A DNA stretch of 64,000 nt from the NCBI RefSeq assembly GCF_900005765.1, contig NC_041688.1, positions 653,341 through 717,340 of the forward strand, read 5' to 3'. The translations under genes and the position numbers were made by a program. The notes beneath the pieces are model-generated. The model was not told where the DNA came from. It ran no database searches and saw only the letters and a list, made by a program, of their open reading frames with translations. Source of the DNA: Plasmodium relictum (Eukaryota > Apicomplexa > Aconoidasida > Haemosporida > Plasmodiidae). This document shows, piece by piece, positions 1-10,938 of this stretch; the first letter of the stretch is position 1; the number at the start of each line of letters is the position of its first letter.

Positions 1-370
1 TATATATTTGAAATAACATTAGTATCAACACACGAAATATATATTATATATATGTATAAACTAATGAATACATTTCTATATTATTGTAAAACATCAAATT
101 ATTTTATTCACAAATTTTATGGTTCAAATATTTACTCTAGTGAAAATTAATACTTTTTTTCTTCTTTTTTTTTTTCTGAATTTCATTTGTTAAATATAAA
201 AAGTAAAAATTCTATGAGAAATATAATTCAAATTAATTATTACAATTATGAAAGTTTTGAAATATGCTTTTAAGAAGCATTTCTATGTATTACGAACAAA
301 AGGTTTGAGATTTTAAAATAATTATATCGAAGAAAATAAATGAAAGGACGAGTAAAGAAAGAAAAGGAAA
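1..370. other. intergenic, upstream of UvrD helicase
   Basis: AT-rich sequence with poly-T and poly-A tracts and no convincing reading frame. It probably holds the promoter and 5' leader of the helicase gene. No specific motif could be assigned. Confidence 0.6.
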
Positions 371-3300
371 ATGAAAAAAGGTATAATGGATGAAAAGAAA
401 AAAAAAAAGGGAGTTGAAAAAAATGATTTAAATGAAAGAGAAAAAAATGTGCAATTTAATAATAATGATACGCCATTTAATAGTGAAAATTTTCCAAATA
501 ATATATTATTTAGTAAATTATCAAATGAACAAATAAAAATTGTTGAAATTCCATTAAATTTTAATTTATGTATTATTGCTTGTCCAGGGTCAGGAAAAAC
601 TTCTACCTTAACAGCTCGAATTATTAGAAGTATAATAGAAAAGAAAAAATCAGTTGTTTGTATAACTTTTACTAATTATGCAGCCAATGATTTAAAAGAT
701 AAAATAATGAAGAAAATAAACTGCTTAATAGATTTATGTTCAAACAATGATATATATTGTAAATTATTTAATGAAAAAAACATAAAAAAAAAGTGCGATA
801 CTAATAATAAAATAAATAAAAGTAAATTTAAAGTGTTACACACGATGTTATTTATAGGAACAATTCACTCTTTTTGTAGATATATACTATTAAAATATAA
901 ATTTCATTTCAAAATATTAACAGATTCAATTAACAGCAATATAATTAAAATGGCTTTTAACAATTTTTATTCATCGAATTTTGAAAAAAATAATATGAAA
1001 ACAGAAAATATAGATAAAAATAATGATTCATTAAATATACTAAATTTTTTTAATAGTATGAAAAACTTTAATGTTAAAGAGGAAGACGAATTAGAAGAGG
1101 ATGAAGAAGAAGAGGAGTTTTATCATTACATATATGACTTAAAAGAAACAAATGAAAAAGATTATTTTCAGCAAATGAATGTTAAAAGTATTTTAAAAAG
1201 AAAAAATATAATATTTTTAAAAAAAAAAATTAAATTAATGAAATATGCTGAATTATACAATTTAAAAATAGAAATAAATGAAGTAGAAAAAAATTTTTAT
1301 GAAGAATATAAAAAAATTTTAAAGAATGCTAAATATATTTATTACGATTTTGACGATTTATTAATAGAAACATATAAATTAATGAAAAATGATGTGCATA
1401 TAAGAAATAAAATTTTAGAAGAATGGAATTATGTATTTTGCGATGAATTTCAAGATATTAATACAACACAATTTAATATTCTTCAATTTTTTGCTAATCC
1501 TAATACGATTCCTCATAATTTTCAAAGTAATATGAATATTACTGATTTTATAGAAAAAGGTGACTTAAATAACTTTAACTTTAATAATATATATGTTGAT
1601 AAGTGTTTTAATCATTTATTAGCAAATAACAAAATCATAGAAGAAAAAAAAAGTAATAATTCATCTGAATTATTCAAAGGAGTCTCTGATATGTCATCAG
1701 AAAATGAAGAAAATGATTTTAATAAAAAGAAAATTTTTAATGATCATAACCGTAGTATAACTGTTATAGGGGATGATGATCAGTCTATTTATGCATTTAG
1801 AGGAGCTCACATTAATATTTTTAACAAATTTTTAAAAGAATGTAATTGCTTATTATTCAAATTAGGAAATAATTTTAGAAGTACAAAAGAAATTGTTAGA
1901 ATTTCTAGTAATTTAATCTTACATAATGCAAGTTGTAGGATTCAAAAAAATTTACATACTAATAATATTGAAGGGCAAAAAGTTAATTTCCACGTATTTA
2001 AAAATAATATGGATCAGATATCATATATTTTGTCAGAAATTATTTTTTTAAAAAAAAAATATAATTATCAATTTGGAGATTTTGTAATATTATCTCGAAC
2101 AAATAGAACCCTAAAAGATACTCTCAAAATTATCAGCAGTTATGATGCCAAAAAAAGAGCATTAAAATTCTTTAGTGAAATACACAATAATGAAAAAGAA
2201 AATCACAAGGACAATAATATAAACGAAAAACATTCTAATGATGTAAAAGATATTAATAAAAATAATCTAAATAATGAAGGAGATAGATGGAATGATATTA
2301 ATATAGAAACCTTTAGAATCCCAGTAAAAGAATTAAATAAAAAAAAATCTTTTTTCGGTTCTAAGGAAATAATTGAATTAATAACTCTGTTGAGATTTTT
2401 ACTGAACGTAGACGATGATATTATATTTAAGAAATGTTTCAAAATTATAAAGAATGATAAAAACGCAAAATCTATAATAGATAAATTAACTAATTATGAT
2501 TTTAATGAAGAATTTAACAATGAAAAAGCTAATGACAATGATACAAGAAAAATAAAAAAAAGTTTTACTTCTTCTCTATTTAATCGTATTAAAAATATTA
2601 CCCGTTTGTACATACTTTCTAAAAAAAATAAATTAGATAAAAAAGAGTTACTCTTATTAAATATGTTTACTGAGAAGGAAACAAAAAATATTGTTGATTT
2701 TTTTTTTTGTATAAATTATTTTTTGAAATTATGTTCAGATTCCAATTCTGTGTATAACTTAGTTATGGAAATATTAAAAAAGAGTAATTTTATAAGAAGG
2801 GTATTAAGAAAAATAGAAAAAATGCAAAATAATAATAAAGATATATATTTGGATAAAAATGAACTATCAAAAAATGTTATTAATAATGATTCTAATATTG
2901 AAATAACTAGGATAAATAGAAATATTAAAAAAGAAGAAAATTATGATGAAATTAAGAATTATTCCTATGCTAGTAATAATGATAATAATTATGAAAATAA
3001 AAATTATATATATAACGAGTATGATACTTTGAGTAATAAATGCAGTGATTCTCAAATATGTACAAATGCTATTGCATGTTCAAATGAAAAGACTGAGGAA
3101 AAATTATACTTCGTTGAAGCTGCTAATACCAAATGTGAAGAAATTAGAATTAATAAAAAACGTACATATGATAAATTTAGTGAAAAATCGGAAAAAAAGA
3201 AAAATTGTAATGAAAAGACGGATGATATAGGTAATGAACATGTAGGTAATACTAACATAGTGAATGAACTTAAAATTAAAAACGATTTAAAGATTTTATT

Positions 3301-3718
3301 TAATTTAAGTGAAGAAGAATTAAATTATAATGAAATACAAAATATATTTATATTTTTAGAGATGACAATTGACTACAAACCTAACCTATTACAGCAAAAA
3401 TGTTCAGATTGTTTAGTATGCTTTTTAAACGATTTTAAGAATAATATTCATGAAAATATGTTAATAGAAAAAGTTACATTAACAACTATACATAAAGCAA
3501 AAGGGTTGGAATGGAAAATTGTATTTATTATAAATGTTATAGAAGGAGAAATACCTCAAAATGTTGAAAGTAATCAAGAAATAATTGAAGAAAGAAAAAT
3601 TCTTTATGTTGGAATTACACGGGCTAAATACTTGTTATATTTGTTATGTTATTTACAAAATAGTTATACTTCTGAAAAAAACACTGTATCAAGGTTTATT
3701 AGTCAAATGAATATTTAA
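371..3718 (+). CDS. UvrD: UvrD-family DNA helicase (SF1A)
   Basis: Single-exon 1,115-residue superfamily 1A helicase, an ATP-driven 3'-5' DNA unwinding enzyme expected in DNA repair or replication. Motifs appear in canonical order. A Q-motif-like LSNEQ stretch is followed by Walker A CPGSGKT (about residue 71) and Walker B as DEFQD (358-362), where many relatives have DEYQD. Motif III is GDDDQSIYAFRGA (about 467), motif IV NNFRSTKE (about 500), motif V TIHKAKGLEW (about 1038) and motif VI YVGITRAK (about 1079). Long Asn/Lys-rich insertions split the 1B and 2B regions, notably about residues 830-1000, which makes it longer than bacterial UvrD (about 720). The P. falciparum counterpart is known as PfUDN. 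Two starts are possible (residues 1 and 6); I kept the first. The TTLL gene follows on the same strand after about 470 bp. Confidence 0.95.
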   Translation: MKKGIMDEKKKKKGVEKNDLNEREKNVQFNNNDTPFNSENFPNNILFSKLSNEQIKIVEIPLNFNLCIIACPGSGKTSTLTARIIRSIIEKKKSVVCITFTNYAANDLKDKIMKKINCLIDLCSNNDIYCKLFNEKNIKKKCDTNNKINKSKFKVLHTMLFIGTIHSFCRYILLKYKFHFKILTDSINSNIIKMAFNNFYSSNFEKNNMKTENIDKNNDSLNILNFFNSMKNFNVKEEDELEEDEEEEEFYHYIYDLKETNEKDYFQQMNVKSILKRKNIIFLKKKIKLMKYAELYNLKIEINEVEKNFYEEYKKILKNAKYIYYDFDDLLIETYKLMKNDVHIRNKILEEWNYVFCDEFQDINTTQFNILQFFANPNTIPHNFQSNMNITDFIEKGDLNNFNFNNIYVDKCFNHLLANNKIIEEKKSNNSSELFKGVSDMSSENEENDFNKKKIFNDHNRSITVIGDDDQSIYAFRGAHINIFNKFLKECNCLLFKLGNNFRSTKEIVRISSNLILHNASCRIQKNLHTNNIEGQKVNFHVFKNNMDQISYILSEIIFLKKKYNYQFGDFVILSRTNRTLKDTLKIISSYDAKKRALKFFSEIHNNEKENHKDNNINEKHSNDVKDINKNNLNNEGDRWNDINIETFRIPVKELNKKKSFFGSKEIIELITLLRFLLNVDDDIIFKKCFKIIKNDKNAKSIIDKLTNYDFNEEFNNEKANDNDTRKIKKSFTSSLFNRIKNITRLYILSKKNKLDKKELLLLNMFTEKETKNIVDFFFCINYFLKLCSDSNSVYNLVMEILKKSNFIRRVLRKIEKMQNNNKDIYLDKNELSKNVINNDSNIEITRINRNIKKEENYDEIKNYSYASNNDNNYENKNYIYNEYDTLSNKCSDSQICTNAIACSNEKTEEKLYFVEAANTKCEEIRINKKRTYDKFSEKSEKKKNCNEKTDDIGNEHVGNTNIVNELKIKNDLKILFNLSEEELNYNEIQNIFIFLEMTIDYKPNLLQQKCSDCLVCFLNDFKNNIHENMLIEKVTLTTIHKAKGLEWKIVFIINVIEGEIPQNVESNQEIIEERKILYVGITRAKYLLYLLCYLQNSYTSEKNTVSRFISQMNI

Positions 3719-4185
3719 AACAAAATGTTTTCAAGAAAAAAGAAATATTGTAAAATTGACATAGCATACTTCTATATAAGAAGGAAGGTATCAATATAAA
3801 TGTATATATACACTTTTATAATATATAAATATTATTTAAAAGAATTTTATCAACAAGAATGATTAAAAAAAAAAATATATATTTATGTATTCGTCTTTAA
3901 ACTTTTATTTTTATTTTTTTTTTTTTTTACGTCTTTTTTTATGTCATTTATACTTATATATATTTACATTTTTTTTTTTTTTTTTTCATATGTACTTATA
4001 TATTAACTTTTTAATGTGAGCAAATAGAAAGAATGTAATATTTTTCTTTAATAATTCAATTTTTATTATTATTATTTTATTTTATTTTTTATTTTGAAAT
4101 ATATACATATGTTAAATTGTTTTTAAATATATCTTTTTAAATAATTTTTATTTTTCAATAATAATTTATGCATATCTTATAAAAA
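3719..4185. other. intergenic between UvrD and TTLL genes
   Basis: AT-rich spacer with several long poly-T runs around 3908-3930 and 3968-3986. No gene or RNA structure recognised. It serves as the 3' region of one gene and promoter of the next on the same strand. Confidence 0.6.
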
Positions 4186-6122
4186 ATGTCTATGTATTTT
4201 AGAGAGCTATTTCCATCAAACAAGTATTTTTCTTTATTTTTTTTTTCTTTGAATATATGGCATATGAAAAAATTACTATGAATTTTCGTAATTTTTTGTA
4301 ATATTTGTGATTTTAAAACAATTTTTTTTTAATTTTTCTTATAGGGTTATAAAATTTAGAACTGACTTTCGCAATACCATTTTTGATTTATTTTTGCATA
4401 GAAAATGGGAACTCACAAATCAGTATAAATTTTTTTATTTAATTTTAATATATATATTTATAATATACTATTACTTATTTTGAAAAAAAAGAAAAAAGAA
4501 AAAAAAAAAAATAAATAATTTAACATATATTTATATATATAAAAGAAAGTTATTTTAATATGTTTTAAGTGAAACAGAATGGAATTTATGTTGGTCAGAA
4601 AAAGACTGGATAAATGAAGTTTATGATACGATTTCATTCAAAAATAATCAATATGTTAATCACTTTAGAAATTATTATGAAGTAAAATAACATTTTTTAT
4701 CTTTTGTTTTTTTATAACTTATTTCAAAACCTTTTAATTACATAAGTTGTATGCCTTTTTTTATTATTTTTCTGTTTTTTTTTCCTTTTAATTTGTTCAT
4801 AGAAATTATATTTTTATTATTTTATATATTTATTTATTTATTTATATTATATATAAAAAAAAAAAAATTATATATTTTAATCCATAGCTGACTAGAAAAG
4901 ATTTATTAGCTAAAAATATAAAAAGATTAAAAAAACAAAGTGAAAAGATGAAGAATGAAGAAGACATAAAAAATTTAGATATAATACCTATGACTTTTGT
5001 TTTACCATTAGAATATAAAATATTTTTAGAGGAATATAAAAAAAAGAATAATCGCATTTGGATAATGAAACCAATAGGAAAGTCACAAGGAAAAGGGATT
5101 TTTCTATTTGATAAAATTTCTCAAATTAAAGAATGGAATATTAACAAAAATAAATTAAATGAAGAAAAAGACAAAGAAAAAGAAAAACCAGAACAATATA
5201 TAGTTCAGGAATATATTTCAAATCCCTTATTAATTGGTGGGAAGAAATTTGATATAAGATTATATGTTTTAATTTTATCTTATTACCCTCTTACTATATA
5301 TTTATATAGAAGTGGTTTTGCTAGATTTTCACACACTTATTTTAAAAATGAAAAAAATAACATAAATGATATAACTATGCATTTAACAAATGTATCTATA
5401 CAAAAGAATGCAGAAGGTTATGATGATAATGTAGGAGGGAAATGGTTTATACGTGAGCTATTTTTATATTTGATTAGTCGTTTTGGTTTTAAAAGTATAA
5501 TGAAATTAACAAAAGACATTGAAAATTGCATAATTCAATCCTTTTTAGCTGTTCATAAAATTATAATAAACGACAAACATTGTTTTGAATTATATGGTTT
5601 TGATATTTTAATTGATAATAACTTAAAACCTTGGTTAATTGAAGTTAATTCATCTCCATCCTTTTCTTCTAATACAAAAGAAGATTATACTTTAAAGTTT
5701 AATTTACTAGATGAATTGATGACTCTAATAAATATTGAAAAATATGATATACCTGTATCTGATAGAATTGGTGATTTTGATTGTATTTATAGGAATGGAG
5801 AAAAAGTCAATAATACCGATCCATTTAATTTTCATTCCTATTTAGGTATAAAGCAAATATTTTTTATCATTCTATCCTTTTATATACAAAATTTTAATAT
5901 ATGAAAAAAAGAAATTTCCATCTTTTTATTTATTCACATTATTACATGAATCCAATTTTTCTAACATTTTTATTATTCATACATTTAATGTTTTTTCTTA
6001 TTTAAAACGAATATTTTTTTGTTTTTATAGGAGCATATTTATCAGGAACAGAACATTTAAAAAATATAGCAAAAAATATTAAAATGAAATCAAACACAAA
6101 TATAAATTCAGTTAATAAATAA
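4186..6122 (+). CDS. tubulin-tyrosine ligase-like (TTLL) enzyme, 5 exons
   Basis: Exons 4186-4223, 4345-4422, 4570-4681, 4888-5845 and 6031-6122 join in frame to 425 residues, close to human TTLL9 (about 440). The N-terminal exons give FRTDFRNTIFDLF and WNLCWSEKDWINEV, then HFRNYYE and LTRKDLLAKNIKRLKK, all typical of TTLL1/TTLL9-type polyglutamylases. The ATP-grasp core follows: WIMKPIGKSQGKG (about residue 134), VQEYISNPLLIGGKKFDIR, MHLTNVSIQ, and LYGFDILIDNNLKPWLIEVN with NSSPS (about 328-334). It should add glutamates (or act as an initiating glutamylase) on tubulin tails, so axonemal or subpellicular microtubules are the likely site. Introns are 79-206 nt with GT-AG ends. The longest uninterrupted frame alone (from 4948) misses the first 96 residues. 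Confidence 0.88.
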
Positions 6123-6167
6123 TAAAAAAAAAAATATGATAAAATATTATATGAATTTAACATAATT

Positions 6168-7094
6168 CTAAATTAATTCATCTTTCTTTATATAATATTT
6201 ACGTAATCTGTTATCTATATTTTTATGATATTCTTTTGATAATCTCTTAAAGTTATTATTTTCAGCTAGATCCTTTGCAAAAAATAGGGTTTTTTTCTTT
6301 AAACTTACAATCTAAAAAAAAAAAAAAAAAGACAATGTATATTTTTATAAATATGCAAAAAATGCAACACTATTATATATATATATATATGTATTATTTA
6401 TTTAATTTAAATATTTTATTCATAAATATAATCATTTTATTTTCTTATTATTTTCCAAACATATTTCTTATTTCTTTTCCTTTCTTTTATTATTATTATT
6501 ATTATTTTCTTTTTTTTTTTTTTTTCTTACTTTTTTTGAAATGTTTCTCTTTAATGTGTAGGGAATAAGTATATTATGTTTTTTAGAAAATGGTTCTTCA
6601 GAACTTTTTATGAATAAAAATTTTTTTTTTTCTTTGTTTATATCATAAATAGAAAACGCGATAAAAGAACAAGGTATTACTAATCCTCCAATAACTAAAG
6701 TTTTAAAAGCTTTATATCTACTATTTAATGAGTCAGGTCTTGTAATTTGATAATAAATATCATTATATTTATAAAATAATAATTTGTTTATGCATTTTGT
6801 ATTTTTATAAGCCCATAATATAGTTAAGAAAATTGAGAAATGATATAATTTTGGTTCATATACTAATTTTAAGGAAGAATAAAAACGTTTTCCTAAATCT
6901 ATGAAAGGAGATATAAAATTATATAAAAATATTTTTTCTTTTCTCTTTTTTTCATCTGATAAAGAAATATTATCTTCAAAATATTCATCTATTTTACTAT
7001 TTGAATTAAATCTTTTTTTATATTCTTCTTCAACATTTTCGTTGAATTTATCAAATTTTATTTTTTCACTTAGCAGGAAGCTTTCTTTATCCAT
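6168..7094 (-). CDS. conserved protein with predicted membrane segments, 2 exons
   Basis: Exon 1 spans 7094-6531 and exon 2 spans 6311-6168, joined in frame (donor GTAAGA; acceptor at the end of a T tract), giving 235 residues. I do not recognise the family. The N-terminal 80 residues are charged. Hydrophobic stretches lie near residues 84-97 and 133-153 (the latter contains LVIGGLVIPCSFIAFSIYD), so one or two membrane passes are likely. The tail is basic and probably helical. No signal peptide is obvious. It is convergent with the TTLL gene, with only 45 bp between the two stop codons, and divergent from Rab1A. An organelle inner-membrane protein is possible, but this is inference only. Confidence 0.75.
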
Positions 7095-8387
7095 ATCACT
7101 ATATTGTATATAAAAAAAAACAAATTTTATAAATATGTACTGATTTTATTTTTTTTTTATTATTTCTTAAAATTAAACATACTTAAAAGATATATATCAC
7201 ATTTACAAAAAAAAAAAGATTCAAATTGTAATTTTAAAATTACATAAAAAAAAAGAAAAAAAAAATTTAAATCACAAATATAAATGAAAATGAAGTATAC
7301 CTAAATATATATATATATATATATGTTTAAAATAATTATATTTAAACATGTAAATTATCTGGAATACTTATTAAAATTATGCTTATTAATTCAAATTAAT
7401 TATAATATTTTATATAAAAAATTAAAATTAAAATGATTATATTGATTCTTTATTGTACACATATAATCAAGCTAAAAATTATCAAATTGACATATATTTA
7501 TTCTTTTTAATATTTTATAAAAGATCCTAGGTATACAAATATATTTTAACTTTTGAGTTTATAAAAAAAAAAAAATTGTGATTAAATTTATAAAATCATA
7601 CATAATAATGTAAAAAAAAGTTCTAAGAAATTAAATGTGCTCTTTTTTCTCTTTTTTTTTATTCTTTCATTTTCTTATGATTCATTATTATTATCTATTT
7701 AAGATTTATAAAATTATGACTTCATAAAAAATGTTTCTAAGAAATTTAGATTTATAAGAATACAGAGTAGATAGAAATAAACTATATAAGTTTAATTGTA
7801 TATATTATAAAATTCAAAAATATAAAACAAATTTTAAAAGAAGTAAAAAATTAACTAATTCATAGTTTCAATGAAAATAAAGAAGATAAAGAAAATTAAA
7901 AAAGTAGAATAATATACATATATATATAAATGTAAACTTATGTATAAATATTTTTTTATAATTTTTTTATAATTTTAATTATATTACTAAAATTTATTTA
8001 TGTAAACTTTTTTTTTATGTAAATATTCAGGAATGAATTAATGGTAGGATAATTATTATTTTATATGTTATATTTTTTTTTTTTTTTAATATACTACTTA
8101 ATAAGTACAGGTATAATTGTTACACTTGCATATTAATTATTTGGAATATATTTAATCATATATCTATCACTGACTTTTTTTTTTCTTGTATACGCATGTA
8201 TTTGTATTGAATCAAATACATATTTCTGTATTAGTATTATTAATAATAATAAAATTCTTGTTATTGTTGTTGTTCTTTTTGTTCTTATTTTTTAAGATTA
8301 ACACACATATAAGAACAAAAAAAATTATCACATTTTTTTTATTGTTATATTTTTTATGTTTGAGCATTTAATAAAACTAAAAATAAA
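7095..8387. other. divergent intergenic region upstream of Rab1A
   Basis: About 1.3 kb of AT-rich sequence separating the minus-strand membrane protein from Rab1A, so it should contain promoters for both. It has many A/T homopolymers and TA runs, and no reading frame that looks coding. Confidence 0.6.
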
Positions 8388-9008
8388 ATGACTGAAAATA
8401 GATCTAGAGACTATGATTATTTATATAAAATAATATTGATAGGCGATAGTGGAGTTGGAAAATCATGTATATTATTACGTTTTTCTGATGATCATTTTAC
8501 TGAAAGTTATATAACAACAATAGGTGTAGATTTCAGATTTAGAACAATAAAAGTAGATGAAAAAATTGTAAAATTACAAATATGGGATACAGCAGGACAA
8601 GAAAGATTTCGAACAATCACATCAGCATATTATAGAGGAGCTGATGGAATAATAATAATTTACGATACTACTGACAGAAATTCTTTTTTACATATTGATG
8701 AGTGGATGAATGAAATAAATAAATATACTAATGAAGACACTTGTAAATTATTAGTAGGAAATAAAGCTGATTGCAAAGAAGAAATTGAAATAACAACAAA
8801 TGAAGGAGAAAATAAAGCAAAAGAATTAGGTATTCCATTTATTGAAACATCAGCAAAAGATGCGACAAATGTTGAATTAGCTTTTACTATGATAACACAA
8901 GAATTAATAAAAAAAAAAAAAAAAAATTCAAATTATGTCAAAAATAATCAAACAAAAGTTAAATTATCAACAGAAGAAAGGACACAAGGAAGTTTTTGTT
9001 CTTGTTAA
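8388..9008 (+). CDS. Rab1A: Rab1A small GTPase
   Basis: Single-exon 206-residue Rab GTPase governing ER-to-Golgi vesicle traffic. Visible motifs are the P-loop GDSGVGKS (19-26), the switch I/effector segment [12 protein letters not shown] (with F in place of the more usual K after DF), switch [15 protein letters not shown] with YYRGADGII, the guanine-specificity motif GNKAD, and ETSAK. The C-terminus ends in CSC, a double-geranylgeranylation signal. A run of five lysines followed by an Asn-rich hypervariable tail precedes it. The match to Plasmodium Rab1A rests on the divergent tail, the CSC end, the single exon and the gene order next to UvrD and PSOP12. A second Rab1 (Rab1B) lies at 46868-48299 with a quite different exon structure. 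Confidence 0.94.
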   Translation: MTENRSRDYDYLYKIILIGDSGVGKSCILLRFSDDHFTESYITTIGVDFRFRTIKVDEKIVKLQIWDTAGQERFRTITSAYYRGADGIIIIYDTTDRNSFLHIDEWMNEINKYTNEDTCKLLVGNKADCKEEIEITTNEGENKAKELGIPFIETSAKDATNVELAFTMITQELIKKKKKNSNYVKNNQTKVKLSTEERTQGSFCSC

Positions 9009-9372
9009 TTTATATATATATATATATAACATATATTTTTTTTTTTTTTTCCCTATAACTTTTTCTAATTATATTTTTAATATTTCCTTTTACTTTTTAT
9101 TTTTATCATTTTTTCTCTTTCTTTTTTCAAAATATTTTTTTATATCACTTACTTAAAGGATCAAAAATATTTTTTGTTATTCTTTTTATTCCTAAATATT
9201 ATCCTTTCATTTATCTTTGAAAATTATTTTTTTTCTTTTTTTCTTTTTTTTTATTTTTACGATTACATAATATATAGTTATTTTTCTATTAGTATCACCC
9301 TATTATTTATATTTACCTTAGATTAATTTTAGTTATATAAATAATATATTACTTATCTATATTATATTCATG

Positions 9373-9403
<31 letters not shown>

Positions 9404-9520
9404 TTTTGTTTGAATATATATATAAACTAATTTTTATGAATAGAAATAAATACTATTTTATTAATCATTTGGAATATGAAAAACAATATGATAAGAAGCT
9501 ATTATCCAAATACATATATC

Positions 9521-9577
<57 letters not shown>

Positions 9578-10938
9578 ATATATATATGCATACACTTTTT
9601 TTTTTTGTTGTTACTAAAATAAAAAAAGAATATACTATAACATTAAAAAATAAGAATTAACAAATAAACAATTCATACTCTTTATTAATGTATTTGTTAA
9701 AGTAAAAATTATTAATATACTAATACTGAGTATATACATCTTAAAGATACCAAAATAGATGAAATTATAGAATGAAAATTTTTTTTTTTTTAAATTTATG
9801 TAAAATTTGTATTTATTCAATATATATATAATTTAAGATAAATATAAAAAATTATCTATTTGATTATATATCTAATTATCTGGTAAAGCATTAAGGTTTC
9901 AGAAAAAAAAAATTATTAGTAAAAATTTTATACAAATTATCCTAATAAAAAAATAATAATAAAATAAATTTTAATTCAATTTTTTTATTCAATAATATAA
10001 ATATACAAATAAATAGTTATAAATTTTAATAAATTTTTTTTTCTTTTTAGTTTTATACGATTATATATTTTTCATTAAAAAATAATAGATATATATAAAA
10101 TATAAATGTAATTTTTGCAATTGTTATACATAATTAAGATCATTTAAATGGTATTTTCACACATATACTTTCCAATAACTTGTTATAAAAAACTCACTTT
10201 TTTTAATATAAATTTAAAATACCTATTTTTTTTTTAAATTGTTAACCTTTGGTATATGATAAAAATGTACTCATGTAAATGTATATATATATATTTTTTT
10301 TAAAACATATTTTGTTGAAGCTAATAAAAATTATGTTACAATTTGTAAATATAAAAATAGATGTGGTTTTTGAAGTTGCTTTATCTAGTATGAAAAAATA
10401 AAAAATAAAATGAAAATAATGTAATAAAAAAATAAAAAAATAAAAAATGAAATAAAGTAAAAGCTAATATAATAAATAATGTTAAAAAAGGAAAAATTTT
10501 ATAACTTCTATAGAATTGTTCTTAATCATTTTTGTATAGTATTATATTTTTATTCCTAAAAAAAGTTGACAAATACTAAAAAAAAAAAAAACTTAAAAAA
10601 AAATAAAATACATAAACAAATAAAAAGTGAAAAAACTAATATCATACTCATAAATACAGAAAGAATTATGAAAACAAATTATATTAAAATTTTAAGAAAT
10701 AATTTGATTAATTTTTTTTTGAGTAATTTATTATTTTATGAAGGTTTCTAATATGTAATATAAAATATATATATGAAAAAAAATCAATAATCTTTTTTTT
10801 TTTATTTATATAAAACATTGAAAAAAATTTTGAATATAATTTACTATAGTTTTAATACATAAATATATATATATATATATATTATAGTCTTATGTATTTA
10901 TTAAAGATATTTCTAATTAAATAAATAAAAATAAATTA
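9009..10938. other. convergent intergenic region between Rab1A and PSOP12
   Basis: About 1.9 kb of AT-rich spacer between two convergent genes. It holds a TA dinucleotide run near 9371-9399 and a TCTA tetranucleotide array at about 9520-9577. Open frames at 9370-9660 and 10566-10751 are made of repeat or poly-A sequence and are not credible genes. Confidence 0.6.
9520..9577. repeat. TCTA microsatellite
   Basis: About fourteen uninterrupted TCTA/CTAT units, followed directly by a short TA run, in the spacer downstream of Rab1A. Probably a polymorphic locus. Confidence 0.9.

Noticed and set aside
9370-9660. 96-codon frame spanning the TCTA array
   Set aside because: Translation of a microsatellite (repeated Leu-Ser-Ile-Tyr); not a gene.
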